Part shown: piece by piece, positions 63,971 through 64,000 of the stretch
How the letters are laid out: each line of letters starts with the position of its first letter
Position numbering within the stretch: position 1 is the first letter of the stretch
Origin: Levilactobacillus mulengensis
GTDB taxonomy: Bacteria; Bacillota; Bacilli; Lactobacillales; Lactobacillaceae
Assembly (NCBI RefSeq): GCF_003946045.1
Contig: NZ_RHNW01000001.1
Location: forward strand, 248,001-312,000
Direction of reading: 5' to 3'
Length of the DNA: 64,000 nucleotides
Translations under genes and position numbers: made by a program
The notes under the pieces: model-generated
The model's database searches: none
Told to the model about the DNA's origin: nothing
Seen by the model: only the letters and a program-made list of their open reading frames with translations

Positions 63971-64000
63971 CGTTAAGCTCAAGCAGTTGCCGTTTTGACG

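Overview
This window looks like chromosomal core sequence from a lactic acid bacterium of the family Lactobacillaceae. The heterofermentative Levilactobacillus-type lactobacilli are the closest match I can suggest. That placement is inferred from the low-GC-phylum gene set (polC, hrcA, a complete dltXABCD operon, D-lactate dehydrogenase, an HMG-CoA synthase of the mevalonate pathway), a base composition near 50% GC, and AGGAGG-type ribosome binding sites. Almost everything between about 14.5 and 49 kb is housekeeping and reads on the minus strand. No rRNA, tRNA, prophage, transposase or CRISPR array was seen.

Layout. 0-14.4 kb: end of a fructosamine kinase-like gene, a HAD phosphatase, the operon prmA-rsmE-(membrane protein)-rel-dtd, then an accessory stretch of small genes: an Fe-S-assembly-like protein, mscL, a cluster for secreted nuclease and zinc-ligand-like proteins (9.6-11.4 kb), two secreted basic proteins, and an AT-rich membrane/coiled-coil gene. 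14.5-21 kb: lepA and the dlt operon (D-alanylation of teichoic acids). 21.3-26.3 kb: hrcA-grpE-dnaK-dnaJ heat-shock operon with two CIRCE operators. 27-35 kb: ribF, truB, and rimP-nusA-ylxR-ylxQ-infB-rbfA (translation and transcription factors). 36-49 kb: polC, proS, rseP, cdsA, uppS, frr, pyrH, tsf and rpsB. 49.5-64 kb: shorter units: HAD hydrolase, D-LDH, tRNA methyltransferase with a GIY-YIG protein, an acyltransferase, a heterodimeric ABC exporter, lexA divergent from DUF896 and YneF genes, a nucleoside deoxyribosyltransferase, HMG-CoA synthase, PPK2, a phosphoglycerate mutase-like phosphatase and a PspC protein.

The most unusual feature is two families of dispersed intergenic elements of about 110-245 bp. 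They lie at about 7.2, 26.7, 27.0, 29.1, 35.4, 35.9, 50.3, 52.7 and 54.0 kb, with remnants at 7.55 and 36.0 kb. Each folds into a closed multi-hairpin structure. Between copies the two arms of several stems change together, so base pairing is kept while sequence is not. The two families have different cores but share the same outer ends. This is the best candidate here for an undescribed mobile or RNA-level system. It is distinct from a CRISPR array or an ordinary terminator.

Regulatory sites visible in the sequence include CIRCE at hrcA, a palindromic LexA-type box between lexA and the DUF896 gene, a catabolite-responsive (cre) match at a small membrane-protein promoter, a 17-bp palindrome over the HMG-CoA synthase promoter, structured leaders before rpsB and dltX, and a terminator hairpin inside the rimP-nusA-infB leader. 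All start choices, promoters and functions were read by eye. No database search or folding program was run.
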